Part shown: positions 6,987-14,357 of the stretch, in pieces
Numbering within the stretch: the first letter of the stretch is position 1
Layout: the number at the start of each line of letters is the position of its first letter
Assembly: GCA_039197885.1 (NCBI GenBank)
Contig: JBCCTY010000020.1
Span: 1 to 27,955 of the forward strand
Direction: 5' to 3'
DNA: 27,955 nt
Source of the DNA: JBCBSZ01 sp039197885
GTDB lineage: Bacteria > Actinomycetota > Acidimicrobiia > Acidimicrobiales > Poriferisodalaceae
Notes under the pieces: generated by a model
Database searches by the model: none
What the model was told of the DNA's origin: nothing
Seen by the model: the letters and a program-made list of their open reading frames with translations, nothing else
Translations under genes and position numbers: made by a program

Positions 6987-7384
6987 GCCACGACCTGGTC
7001 CGTCGATTCTTCGACCTCCTCGGCGCCGGCGACGTCGACGCCTGGCTCGGGCTGATGACCGACGACGTCGCGGCCGACACGCCGTTCGCGCCCAGCGGCT
7101 CACCCGTCCGCTTCGATGGCATCGACGAGATCGAGCGCCGCTTCGGCGACGCCCGGCGCCGCATGGAGTCGCTGGCCTTCCACGACGTCGACGTGCTCGC
7201 CACCGAGGACCCGGCCCGGTTCGTCGCGACGTGCAGGTCGACGGGCAGCTTCCCCGGCGGCGTGCCCTACGCCAACACCTACTGCTGGATCCTCACGTTC
7301 ACCGAGGGCCGGATCTCGCACTGGACCGAGTACTTCGATCCCCAGGCGGTGCTCGCTGCTCAGCGGGCCAGAGCCGACAGGTAG
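6983..7384 (+). CDS. SnoaL-like / NTF2-fold protein
   Basis: The 133-residue protein has the NTF2-like cone fold of SnoaL-type polyketide cyclases and related ketosteroid-isomerase-like proteins. It shows LVRRFFDLLGAGDVDAWLGL, MTDDVAADTPFAP, the helix IDEIERRFGDARRRM, and the last strands YCWILTFTEGRISHWTEYFD. This fold serves as cyclase, isomerase, dehydratase or a simple binding domain, so no reaction is assigned. It is translationally coupled to the F420 oxidoreductase by an ATGA overlap, which suggests the two act on the same small molecule. Its last 25 bases overlap the 3' end of the convergent membrane-protein gene. Confidence 0.8.
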   Translation: MSHDLVRRFFDLLGAGDVDAWLGLMTDDVAADTPFAPSGSPVRFDGIDEIERRFGDARRRMESLAFHDVDVLATEDPARFVATCRSTGSFPGGVPYANTYCWILTFTEGRISHWTEYFDPQAVLAAQRARADR

Positions 7385-8490
7385 GCGAGGCGGACGGCGA
7401 GCGCCGCGCGCACGTCGGCGATGACCTCCTCGGCGAACTCCTCGCGATAGGTGGCGTCGGTCAGCGCCGCGACGGTCACGTGCAGTCCACCGAAGGCGCC
7501 GATGAACGCCGCCGTGCGCAGATGAGCGGCGGTGAGCAGGCGCTCCTGGCCGAGCAGCTCGAACCGCGAGATGACGTCGGCCCGCTCGACACCGCCGACC
7601 ACCCACTGGTCGATGGTCGCCTCGCCGATCGCCGCGACGCCGAAGAGCACGTAGAAGCCGAAGATGGCGAGCGCAGCCAGCAGGATCTGGAGCCCCTGCG
7701 AGACCGTGAGCACCAGGCCGACGTTCCAGCGCGCGTTGCGCCCGAGGGGCACGTCGACCTCGACCGGTCCGTCGACCGCGACCTCGACGGTCCCCGGTAG
7801 GCAGGCCCGCACCTCGGCGTCGTCGTCGAACCGGGCGATCTCGCTCACCACCCGCGGGATCCGGAACAGCAGGAACCCGGAGCCCAGCGCCACCAGCAGC
7901 GCGACGACCGAGAGCAGGCCGGTGTTGGTGAGGTCGGCGGAGACCTGCCAGATCTCGGCGTTGATGAAGAGGAAGACCGAGAAGATCAACAGGATCGGCA
8001 GCGTCCGGATGACCAGGTTGGCGACGTCGCCGATCTGGTGAGCGGCCTGCACGATCCCCCATCGCACCATCGGTACGGCCCCGAAGCTCGCCCCGATCGA
8101 GATGATGGCGAGGATCGAGCCGAGCACGAGCAACGACACGAGCGCGTTGGTCAGGTTGCCGCTGACCGCGAGCACCATCAGCGGCGGGCCCAGGACGAAC
8201 ACCCCGAGCTCGACGGCCCCGACCGAGTCGGGACGTTGCAGCGGGCGCCGACCCCGCAGCCGGTTGACGAGCGCGATGAGCGCGACGAGCAGGACGAAGC
8301 CTCCCACCACGGCGGCGGTGTTGGCCGCGGCCGACCACTCGCTGCGCAGCGCCCCCACCGTCGAGAGGAAGAAGATCACGATCAGCAGTGGTGCGGCGCG
8401 GGTGTAGACGTCCTCGGTCGCCCGATAGTCGCTGATGAGGTGCGGCAGCCCTCGACGGAGGAACCATCGCTCGACGCCGGCCCGATCCAC
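7360..8490 (-). CDS. Uncharacterised multi-pass membrane protein
   Basis: The 376-residue protein starts with a charged cytoplasmic stretch (ERWFLRRGLPHLISDYRATE). Roughly seven or eight hydrophobic segments follow: near residues 25-45, 50-70, 90-110, 115-135, 150-175 and 185-210, then a soluble loop of about 55 residues, then further segments near 265-300 and 335-355. It contains no cofactor or transporter motif that I recognise. I chose the GTG at 8490 because TACGGT lies eight bases before it and because upstream in-frame sequence is antisense to the phosphodiesterase gene. It is divergent from that gene and converges on the SnoaL-like gene. Related proteins seem to occur in actinobacteria as hypothetical membrane proteins, but I cannot name the family. 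Confidence 0.75.
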   Translation of the reverse strand: MDRAGVERWFLRRGLPHLISDYRATEDVYTRAAPLLIVIFFLSTVGALRSEWSAAANTAAVVGGFVLLVALIALVNRLRGRRPLQRPDSVGAVELGVFVLGPPLMVLAVSGNLTNALVSLLVLGSILAIISIGASFGAVPMVRWGIVQAAHQIGDVANLVIRTLPILLIFSVFLFINAEIWQVSADLTNTGLLSVVALLVALGSGFLLFRIPRVVSEIARFDDDAEVRACLPGTVEVAVDGPVEVDVPLGRNARWNVGLVLTVSQGLQILLAALAIFGFYVLFGVAAIGEATIDQWVVGGVERADVISRFELLGQERLLTAAHLRTAAFIGAFGGLHVTVAALTDATYREEFAEEVIADVRAALAVRLAYLSALAR

Positions 8491-8498
8491 GTCGGCGC

Positions 8499-8504
8499 AC
8501 CGTA
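8499..8504 (-). promoter_or_regulatory. -10 element of the membrane protein gene
   Basis: TACGGT on the minus strand, eight bases before the GTG at 8490, with no ribosome site between them. It is consistent with a leaderless or near-leaderless mRNA. Confidence 0.45.
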
Positions 8505-8565
8505 CCGGCCCACCGGGTGGTCGGTCGTGGACACCGCCGGGACACCCCGGTGCCAGACTCGGGCC

Positions 8566-9357
8566 GTGAGGTTCCGACGTCGCCAGCACCCCCAGGTCGT
8601 GGCCCACCGCGGCAACTCGTCCGAGCATCCCGACAACTCCGAGGCCGCGGTCCGGTCGGCGATGGAACTCGGCGCCGACATGATCGAGGTCGACGTCCAG
8701 GTCACCTCCGACGGCGTCGGGGTGCTCTTCCACGACGACGAGCTCGTCGATCACGGCCGCGCCACGACGATCGCCGAGCTCCCCTACGCCAAGGTGCGGG
8801 GAATCCTCGCCCCCTACACGCTGAACGAGCTGCTCGACCGCGCCGGAGGCGTCGTTCCCCTCAACCTCGACGTGAAGGATCCGGCCGTCATCCCGGTGCT
8901 CGTCGCGGAGATCGATCGGCGCGGCCTCCACGAGCACGTCGTCGTCTCGGGGTGCACGGGTCGGGTGGTCCGACGACACGCCGAGGCGGCCGAGCGCATC
9001 TCGTTCCTGCTCAACCTCGAGCGGTGGGAGCAGGGGCTCATCCACTTCCGCCTCCCGGGCCCGGTCGCCGGGCTGCTGCGCGAGGTGTTCCGGCGTCGAC
9101 TCCGCGCCTCGGCCCGGCGCCATCCCGTCGTGGCCGTCAACACCCCGAAGCACGGCGTCGACGCCCGCCTGCTCGAGCTGGTCCACGGCGTCGGCGCCGA
9201 GGTGTGGTGCTACACGGTCGACGACCCCGAGGAGATCGAGCGGCTGGCAGGGATCGGTGTCGACTCGATCACGACCAATCACCCGCGGGCCGTCCTCGCG
9301 CAGCTCGGTCGGGCGGGCCGACCCGATCCCGATCAGGCGGCCGGATCGAGCAGCTGA
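8566..9357 (+). CDS. Glycerophosphodiester phosphodiesterase family protein
   Basis: The 263-residue protein is a GDPD TIM barrel. The first catalytic histidine is in VVAHRGNSSEHPDNSEAAV (H14, R15), metal ligands are in MIEVDVQVTSDG (E41, D43), and the second histidine is in VLFHDDEL (H56). LNLDVKD supplies a later acidic strand and the C-terminal VWCYTVDD is the usual W-TV-D strand. The enzyme hydrolyses glycerophosphodiesters from deacylated phospholipids to glycerol-3-phosphate and an alcohol. There is no signal peptide, so it is probably cytoplasmic. The usual PEN after the first histidine reads PDN here. The GTG at 8566 is preceded by CAGACT six bases upstream, a weaker form of the leaderless pattern. 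Its end overlaps the HAD gene by 25 bases. Confidence 0.88.
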   Translation: MRFRRRQHPQVVAHRGNSSEHPDNSEAAVRSAMELGADMIEVDVQVTSDGVGVLFHDDELVDHGRATTIAELPYAKVRGILAPYTLNELLDRAGGVVPLNLDVKDPAVIPVLVAEIDRRGLHEHVVVSGCTGRVVRRHAEAAERISFLLNLERWEQGLIHFRLPGPVAGLLREVFRRRLRASARRHPVVAVNTPKHGVDARLLELVHGVGAEVWCYTVDDPEEIERLAGIGVDSITTNHPRAVLAQLGRAGRPDPDQAAGSSS

Positions 9358-9992
9358 TCGAGCTCGGCGAGCGCGGCGTCGAGGTCGGCGGTCACCAGGA
9401 CCCCACCCATGCCGAGCGCTCTGGCGGCATCGACGTTGGCCGGGTGGTCATCGAGGAACACCGCTGCCGTCGCGTCGACGCCCAGGCGCGCCAACGTCAG
9501 CTCGTAGATGGCGGGATCGGGCTTGCGGAGGCCGACCTCGGAGGAGTCGACGACCACGTCGAACGCGTCCAGCGGCACGTTCGAGCGCCAGCGGTGCCAC
9601 TCGCGGACGTTGTTCGTCAGGATCGCCAACCGGTAGCCATCAGCGGCGAGGCGTCGGGCTCGCTCGGCGACGAGCTGGTGCGGACGGGCAGCGGAGAACA
9701 CGTCGTAGTCCTCGACACCCAGCTCGAGCGCCGGGTGGTCCCGGCCGAGCTCGGCCGCCATCTGCTCCCTGGCGTGCGTCACGAAGTCGACCATCGAGAC
9801 GTGCCCGGTCTCGACCCGGTGCCAGATCGGCGGCTCCTCCCCCGGCTCGGGCACGCGGCCGTACTCCGCGAAGAGCAGCCGGAGCACGTCATCGGGCAGA
9901 TCGTGCTCGTCGCGCCAGCGCAGGACCGCTTCGAACGGCGACTCCACCAGCACACCGCCCACGTCGAAGACCACCGCCCGGTACCTGGCCAC
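9333..9992 (-). CDS. HAD-family hydrolase (subfamily IA, phosphatase-like)
   Basis: The 219-residue protein has all four HAD motifs. Motif I is FDVGGVL (nucleophile D10; the second motif-I aspartate is replaced by glycine, as in many members related to the epoxide-hydrolase N-domain). Motif II is ILTNN (threonine), motif III is the lysine of RKPDPAIY, and motif IV is VFLDDHPANVDAA. A helical cap (about residues 20-90) marks subfamily I. The likely role is a phosphatase on a small phosphorylated metabolite; the substrate is unknown. A GTG start lies six bases after TAGGTT with no ribosome site, so it is probably leaderless. It converges on the GDPD gene. Confidence 0.88.
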   Translation of the reverse strand: MARYRAVVFDVGGVLVESPFEAVLRWRDEHDLPDDVLRLLFAEYGRVPEPGEEPPIWHRVETGHVSMVDFVTHAREQMAAELGRDHPALELGVEDYDVFSAARPHQLVAERARRLAADGYRLAILTNNVREWHRWRSNVPLDAFDVVVDSSEVGLRKPDPAIYELTLARLGVDATAAVFLDDHPANVDAARALGMGGVLVTADLDAALAELDQLLDPAA

Positions 9993-9998
9993 GACCGA

Positions 9999-10004
9999 AA
10001 CCTA
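9999..10004 (-). promoter_or_regulatory. -10 element of leaderless HAD gene
   Basis: On the minus strand TAGGTT ends six bases before the GTG at 9992. The overlapping CCTAGG palindrome at 10001-10006 could also give a plus-strand TAGGGG for the divergent small gene. Confidence 0.55.
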
Positions 10005-10048
10005 GGGGTGGCTCAAGGTGTGGCGAAATCGTGCCGATCACTCCGCCC

Positions 10049-10357
10049 ATGATGGGCGCACTCGACGCGGCGGTCTCCGGGATCCGGTCAGGCACGACGC
10101 GACTCGACGCAGCGGCCCACACCATCGCCAACGTCAACAGCACCGACGACGAGGGCCAGCCGGTCGAGGGCCGCCGCGTGACGTTGCGCGAGACCGACCG
10201 CGGCGTCGCCGCCACCGAGCAGGGCACCGGCGCTCCGGCCGAGCTCGTGGGCCCGATGGTCGACTCGATGGTGGCCCGGCACGAGATCGCGGCGAACGCC
10301 TCGCTCATCCGCACCGCCCACGAGACCTACGGCGAGATCGTGAACCTGGGACGCTGA
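10049..10357 (+). CDS. Orphan mini-protein resembling flagellar basal-body rod proteins (FlgC-like)
   Basis: The 102-residue protein joins the two terminal motifs of flagellar rod/hook proteins. The N-terminal helix ALDAAVSGIRSGTTRLDAAA plus HTIANVNS resembles the rod motif (ALSG...RLD...NIANxNT). The C-terminal VARHEIAANASLIRTAHETY with GEIVNL resembles the closing helix (VxxIxAQxAYEANxKVIxTxDEM). The middle domain is nearly absent; normal FlgC has about 135 residues or more. No other flagellar gene is in the window. Start choice is uncertain: ATG at 10049 or 10052, or an in-frame GTG at 10031 with AAGGTG ten bases before it. The stop lies only three bases before the LexA box of the DNA polymerase IV gene. 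Confidence 0.6.
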   Translation: MMGALDAAVSGIRSGTTRLDAAAHTIANVNSTDDEGQPVEGRRVTLRETDRGVAATEQGTGAPAELVGPMVDSMVARHEIAANASLIRTAHETYGEIVNLGR

Positions 10358-10360
10358 GCA

Positions 10361-10374
10361 CGAACATCCGTTCG
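10361..10374. promoter_or_regulatory. LexA box (SOS operator) of the Pol IV gene
   Basis: CGAACATCCGTTCG has perfect CGAAC/GTTCG arms. It lies directly before the TAGTCT -10 element and 14 bases before the GTG start of the Y-family polymerase. Confidence 0.88.
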
Positions 10375-10375
10375 C

Positions 10376-10381
10376 TAGTCT
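10376..10381 (+). promoter_or_regulatory. -10 element of leaderless Pol IV promoter
   Basis: TAGTCT lies one base after the LexA box and six bases before the GTG at 10388. This favours 10388 over the in-frame GTG at 10382. Confidence 0.55.
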
Positions 10382-10387
10382 GTGGGC

Positions 10388-11647
10388 GTGGCGACCGCCT
10401 CGATCCTGCACGCCGACCTCGACGCGTTCTACGCGTCCGTCGAGCAACGGGATCGCCCGGAGCTGCTGGGCCGGCCCGTCATCGTCGGCGAGGGCGTGGT
10501 CATGGCGGCCAGCTACGAGGCACGCATCGTCGGCGTCCGCTCGGCGATGAACGGCGGGGAGGCCCGGCGGCGCTGTCCGCACGCCGTGGTCGTGCCGCCC
10601 CGGATGGAGGCCTACGCCGAGGCGTCGAAGGCGGTGTTCGCCTGCTTCGACGACGTCACCCCGCTCGTCGAGCCACTCTCGATCGACGAGGCGTTCCTCG
10701 ACGTCTCCGGAGCCCGGCGCCTGCTCGGTGAGCCGCGGACCATCGCCGAGGCACTGCGGGCGCGGGTGCGCGACGAGGTCGGGCTCCCGTTGTCGATCGG
10801 CGTCGCCCGCACGAAGTTCCTGGCCAAGGTGGCGAGCCAGCGGGCCAAGCCCGACGGGCTCCTCGTCGTCGAACCCGACGCCGAGATGGCCTTCCTGCAC
10901 CCGCTGCCGGTCGAGGCGCTGTGGGGTGTCGGGCCCGTCACCGCCGAGCGCCTGCACGACCAGGGCATCCGCACCGTTGGCCAACTCGCCGAGACACCGG
11001 AGGACACCCTCGTCGGCCTCCTCGGCCCGGCATCGGGTCGTCATCTCCGCCATCTGGCCTGGAACCGCGACCCTCGCCCCGTCGAGACCGGTCGCCGCGA
11101 CCGATCGATGGGCGCGCAGCGGGCGCTCGGTCACCGTCGCCGCACGGTCGACGAGCTGCGTCTCGAGATCCTGGCGCTGACCGAGAAGGTCGCAGGACGC
11201 CTGCGCCGCGCGGAACGGCTCACCCGCACGGTCACGGTCCGCTACCGGGATGCCTCGATGACGGGTTCCACCCGGTCGCGGACGTTGTCGGAGCCGACCG
11301 ACCAGACGGCGAGCCTCACCGGCATCGCCGTCGACCTGTTGCGCGACCTCGTGGACGGACCCGAGGGACCTGGGTCGGCGCTGGCCCGCAACGGCTGCTC
11401 GCTCGTGGGCATCACGTTCTCGAACCTGTGTCGTCCCGACGCCGTCCAGCTCTCGCTCGACCTGGCCGACACGGATCCCTCCAACCGCTCCGGAGCCGCT
11501 CCGCCCGGATCGGCCGACCTCGACGAGGCGGTCGACGCGATCCGCGACCGCTTCGGCGGGGCGGCGGTCGGTCGTGCGTCCCTCGGCGGCCGAGGGCAGG
11601 GCCTCCCGACCCTCCCCCGCCCCACGGCGCTCGACCACGAGCCCTGA
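10388..11647 (+). CDS. dinB: DNA polymerase IV (Y-family, DinB)
   Basis: This 419-residue Y-family polymerase has intact catalytic residues: ASILHADLDAFYASVEQ with D10, and SIDEAFLD with D100 and E101. The palm and fingers are followed by LPVEALWGVGPVTAERLHDQ (helix-hairpin-helix, thumb) and the little-finger domain (SMGAQRALGH onward). QLSLDL near the C-terminus fits a sliding-clamp-binding motif. It performs DNA-template translesion synthesis in the cytoplasm. A LexA box at the promoter predicts SOS induction, which is not universal for actinobacterial dinB genes. GTG 10388 is preferred from the TAGTCT-N6 spacing; GTG 10382 adds two residues. About 45 C-terminal residues after the clamp motif look disordered. 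Confidence 0.95.
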   Translation: MATASILHADLDAFYASVEQRDRPELLGRPVIVGEGVVMAASYEARIVGVRSAMNGGEARRRCPHAVVVPPRMEAYAEASKAVFACFDDVTPLVEPLSIDEAFLDVSGARRLLGEPRTIAEALRARVRDEVGLPLSIGVARTKFLAKVASQRAKPDGLLVVEPDAEMAFLHPLPVEALWGVGPVTAERLHDQGIRTVGQLAETPEDTLVGLLGPASGRHLRHLAWNRDPRPVETGRRDRSMGAQRALGHRRRTVDELRLEILALTEKVAGRLRRAERLTRTVTVRYRDASMTGSTRSRTLSEPTDQTASLTGIAVDLLRDLVDGPEGPGSALARNGCSLVGITFSNLCRPDAVQLSLDLADTDPSNRSGAAPPGSADLDEAVDAIRDRFGGAAVGRASLGGRGQGLPTLPRPTALDHEP

Positions 11648-11654
11648 CGGCTCG
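11638..11654. terminator. Hairpin at the end of dinB
   Basis: CGAGCC-CTGAC-GGCTCG is a perfect 6-bp stem whose loop contains the dinB stop codon. It lies in the short gap before the convergent glycosyltransferase gene. No U-tract follows. Function as a terminator is tentative. Confidence 0.3.
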
Positions 11655-11710
11655 GGGGCCAAAGGCGCCAGCTCGGCCGTGGACATCCCCGGGCTGCTCG
11701 CGCCAACTGG

Positions 11711-13354
11711 TCAGGACCGGTGGGCGAGGCGACGCTTCGCGAGGCCGACCCAGCCCGACAGCCAGTGCACGGTGGCCGCAGCAGCGATGAGGGGGAGCGA
11801 CCGTCGGTACCGCGAGCGGAGCTCCTCGTCGCCCCAGCGGTCGACGTTGCGGTGGATCCGGCGGAGGCGGCCCGGGACGGCGACGAGGAGGTGACGGCGG
11901 AGGCCCGCCCTCGTGAACAGCCGACCGGCGTCGGCCTCCTCGATCAAGAGCTCGGTCAGACCCCGACCCCGCAGGATGTGGTGACGCAGCAGGCGCCGAG
12001 GGGTCGAGGCGCGGGTCCGGTGGGTCAGCTCCACCTCTCGGCTGCGGTAGGCGCCGTATCCGAGGTCGAAGAGGCTTCGGTTGACGAGCGTGTCCTCACC
12101 GGATCGCAGGTCGGGGAATCCGCCGACGTGCTCGAGCGCGTCGCGGCGGTAGGAGCAGTGGGCCGGGAAGACGGCGAGCTCCGACGACGGTCGGCCGGGG
12201 AGGATCGTCGAGTGATCGAGGAAGTACGAGGCCCAGCCCGCCCACGTGTCGGTCCCGTTGTGCGTGGTGCCCGTCACCATGGCGTAGCCGAGGCGGTGCG
12301 CGCGGAGTCGGGCCTCCAAGCTGCCGGGCGGCAGCACGACGTGGGAACCGGGGAACGACACGTACCGACCGCGAGCGACGGCGAGTCCGGCGTTGCGGGC
12401 TGCGCCGGGGAGCGCCGGTTCGGCGAGCTCGACCAGCCTGACGTGCGGGAACCGGTCGCGCACGATGTCGGCGGTCCGGTCGGTGCCGCTGGTGACGACG
12501 ATGACCTCGATCGGCGCCGAGGTGTCCTGGTCGACGACCGCGCCGACGGCGGCGGCGATGCGGTCCTCGTCGTCCCGGCTGATGACGATCGCCGACAGCT
12601 CGGGCGGATCCGATGCCGAGTGGTGTGCGTCCTCATCCGATGAGCCGTTGAGCACGAACGGCAGCGACGGGCCACGAGGCCGCCAGGCGTGCGTCCGTTC
12701 GGAGGTCGTGAGGAGGTGGTCGTAGCTCGCCTGGTGCTCGAGGTCGGGATCGGCCTCGCGGTACTTCTCGAACCGACGCCGGCGGTGATCCTCGGTCAGG
12801 CTCGCCCGGTGCTGGATCCGGACCGTCGTCCGACGCCAGCGGTCCGGAGGGATCGAGGTCGGGATCGGGACGAAGTGGAGACGCTCCTCCGGGAACCGCT
12901 GACCGTCGGCGAAGGGGAACAGCCGGCCGGCCCAGAGGTCGGCGCGGTCCCAGCGCCCCATCCCGCCGATCATCCTGAAAACCCGGAACAGGTAGGCGTG
13001 CCCGTCACCCGATGAGCACTCGGCGAAGGCGCGGAGGGCGGCGGCGTCGTCGGCGTCGATGCGCTCGTCGGCGTCGAGCGACATCACCCACGTCGGCGAG
13101 AGCTCGGCGGCGGCCTCGAGGAGACGGCGTCGGTTCCCGGCGTCGTCCCAGTCGGCGTAGCCCTCACGGGGCGGGTTCGCCAGGACCGACGTCACCAGTG
13201 GATGCCCCCTGAGGAGATCACCCGTGTCGTCGGTGCTGCCGTCGTCCAGCGCGACCACCGCGTCGGCGAACCCTGCGACGCAGTCGAGCCAGTCGGGGAT
13301 CTCGTCGGCGCAGTCCTTGGCCGGCAACAGGCAGACGATGCGCGGGCCCGTCAC
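11711..13354 (-). CDS. Two-domain family-2 glycosyltransferase (tandem GT2 fusion)
   Basis: The 547-residue protein holds two GT-A domains. Domain 1 (residues 4 to about 215) has IVCLLPAKDCADEIPDWL, ALDDGSTDDT and a canonical DxD-type motif in MSLDADERID (94-96), and resembles WaaE/KdtX-type transferases. Domain 2 (about 252-470) has LSAIVISRDDEDRIAAAVGA, a nucleotide-binding strand, and AARNAGLAVARGRYVSF, but the expected DxD is replaced by PGSH (335-338). It keeps the acceptor-side GEDTLVNRSLFDLGY. A basic C-terminal region may touch the membrane. The GTG start overlaps the previous GT2 stop by four bases (GTGA). It is likely to act on a cell-surface glycan with its partner; sugar and acceptor are unknown. 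Domain 2 may be non-catalytic or metal-independent. Confidence 0.85.
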   Translation of the reverse strand: MTGPRIVCLLPAKDCADEIPDWLDCVAGFADAVVALDDGSTDDTGDLLRGHPLVTSVLANPPREGYADWDDAGNRRRLLEAAAELSPTWVMSLDADERIDADDAAALRAFAECSSGDGHAYLFRVFRMIGGMGRWDRADLWAGRLFPFADGQRFPEERLHFVPIPTSIPPDRWRRTTVRIQHRASLTEDHRRRRFEKYREADPDLEHQASYDHLLTTSERTHAWRPRGPSLPFVLNGSSDEDAHHSASDPPELSAIVISRDDEDRIAAAVGAVVDQDTSAPIEVIVVTSGTDRTADIVRDRFPHVRLVELAEPALPGAARNAGLAVARGRYVSFPGSHVVLPPGSLEARLRAHRLGYAMVTGTTHNGTDTWAGWASYFLDHSTILPGRPSSELAVFPAHCSYRRDALEHVGGFPDLRSGEDTLVNRSLFDLGYGAYRSREVELTHRTRASTPRRLLRHHILRGRGLTELLIEEADAGRLFTRAGLRRHLLVAVPGRLRRIHRNVDRWGDEELRSRYRRSLPLIAAAATVHWLSGWVGLAKRRLAHRS

Positions 13355-14256
13355 CGGCGCGGTCGCTCGGCGGGGAGCGGGGCGGCGGCCCGGTCGGACC
13401 CGGGCGGGTGAGGGTGATGCCCTGGGCCGCCGACGCCGACGCCGGCCAGGGCGCGGACCAGATGCCAGGCCGTCGCCGTCGAGCGCCGGGCCCGCCAGGA
13501 ACCGGCGAAGGCCGAGACGGCCGCGCCGCGGTCGCCCGCGGCCATCGCCATGAGTCCGATCCGCTTCAGCCGGAACGCCCGCGCCCGGGGGCGGGCGGCG
13601 AAGACGTCGCAGAGCTCGTCGAGCAGGCGACGGTTCTCGTCGATCCGGGCCCGGAGGTGGTTGCGGTTCCTGGGCCCCTGATGCCGACGGACCAGGTAGC
13701 CGACGGACTCGACGGTGGCGACCGGTGCTCGGCCGGCGACCTCGAGCCACCAGACGACGTCCTCCACTGCCTGCCAGCACTCGTCGAAGTCGGCGACGAG
13801 GTCGCGGCGCAGGGCCGCGTACCCCAGCGTCGGCGTCGCCTCGTCGAGGATGCCGGCGGAGACGTCGCCGTCGAGTCGCCGACCCGGGCGCGCGTCGCCG
13901 TCGATGAAGCGGCCCCAACACACCGTGATCGGGGCGCGCTCGAGGCCGTCGAGCGCGAGCTGGAGGCGGCCGGGGGTGAAGAGGTCGTCGTCGTCCAGGA
14001 ACGTCACGTAGCTGCCCCGGGCCACGGCGAGGCCGGCGTTGCGGGCTGCGGCCGGCCCGCGGTTCTCGGGCAGTCGGACCACCCGGATCCGCTCGTCGTC
14101 GGGGATCGTGACCTCGTGGCGACCGCCGTCGTCGACGACGATCAGCTCGAAGTCGCTCACCGTCTGACGCTGCACCGACCCGATCGCGTGGTGGAGGTAG
14201 GCGGCCCGGTCGAAGGTGGGGAGGATCACGCTGAACAGCGGTGCGCCGACCGTCAC
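13351..14256 (-). CDS. Family-2 glycosyltransferase
   Basis: The 301-residue GT2 protein starts with FSVILPTFDRAAYLHHAIGS and QTVSDFELIVVDDGG (UDP-binding aspartates at 42-43). AARNAGLAVARGSYVTFLDD and the acidic DDDD metal site follow at about 88-91. WQAVEDVVWWLEVA corresponds to the catalytic ED motif. The last 60 residues are basic and proline-rich, without a clear membrane segment. The AARNAGLAVARG stretch is shared exactly with domain 2 of the downstream protein, suggesting common descent. It is the first gene of a two-gene operon. GTG 14256 lies six bases after TACCGT and lacks a ribosome site, so a leaderless start is likely. Confidence 0.88.
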   Translation of the reverse strand: MTVGAPLFSVILPTFDRAAYLHHAIGSVQRQTVSDFELIVVDDGGRHEVTIPDDERIRVVRLPENRGPAAARNAGLAVARGSYVTFLDDDDLFTPGRLQLALDGLERAPITVCWGRFIDGDARPGRRLDGDVSAGILDEATPTLGYAALRRDLVADFDECWQAVEDVVWWLEVAGRAPVATVESVGYLVRRHQGPRNRNHLRARIDENRRLLDELCDVFAARPRARAFRLKRIGLMAMAAGDRGAAVSAFAGSWRARRSTATAWHLVRALAGVGVGGPGHHPHPPGSDRAAAPLPAERPRR

Positions 14257-14262
14257 GGCGTC

Positions 14263-14268
14263 ACGGTA
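14263..14268 (-). promoter_or_regulatory. -10 element of leaderless GT2 operon
   Basis: Minus-strand TACCGT ends six bases before the GTG at 14256. Confidence 0.5.
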
Positions 14269-14357
14269 CTGGTGGCCTCGGCCTCCGCTCGGGGGTCGGG
14301 TCGACGCTCCAGGGTCGGGGGCTCACCGAAGGTGAGAACCGTCGACCGAGCGGAGCG

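Noticed and set aside
8491..9282. In-frame upstream extension of the membrane protein opposite the GDPD gene
   Set aside because: The extension is antisense to a gene with intact catalytic motifs. A TACGGT-N8-GTG start at 8490 explains the real gene.
7360..9357. Two convergent overlaps of exactly 25 bases as a sign of duplication
   Set aside because: The overlapping sequences and the genes involved are unrelated, so the equal length looks like coincidence.
9571..9594. CGAAC ... GTTCG pair resembling a LexA box inside the HAD gene
   Set aside because: The half-sites are 14 bases apart instead of four and lie within coding sequence.
13355..13921. Extension of the two-domain glycosyltransferase into the neighbouring GT2 gene
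   Set aside because: The extra residues are arginine- and proline-rich shadow sequence of the upstream gene. The GTG at 13354 with a GTGA overlap gives a normal GT2 start.
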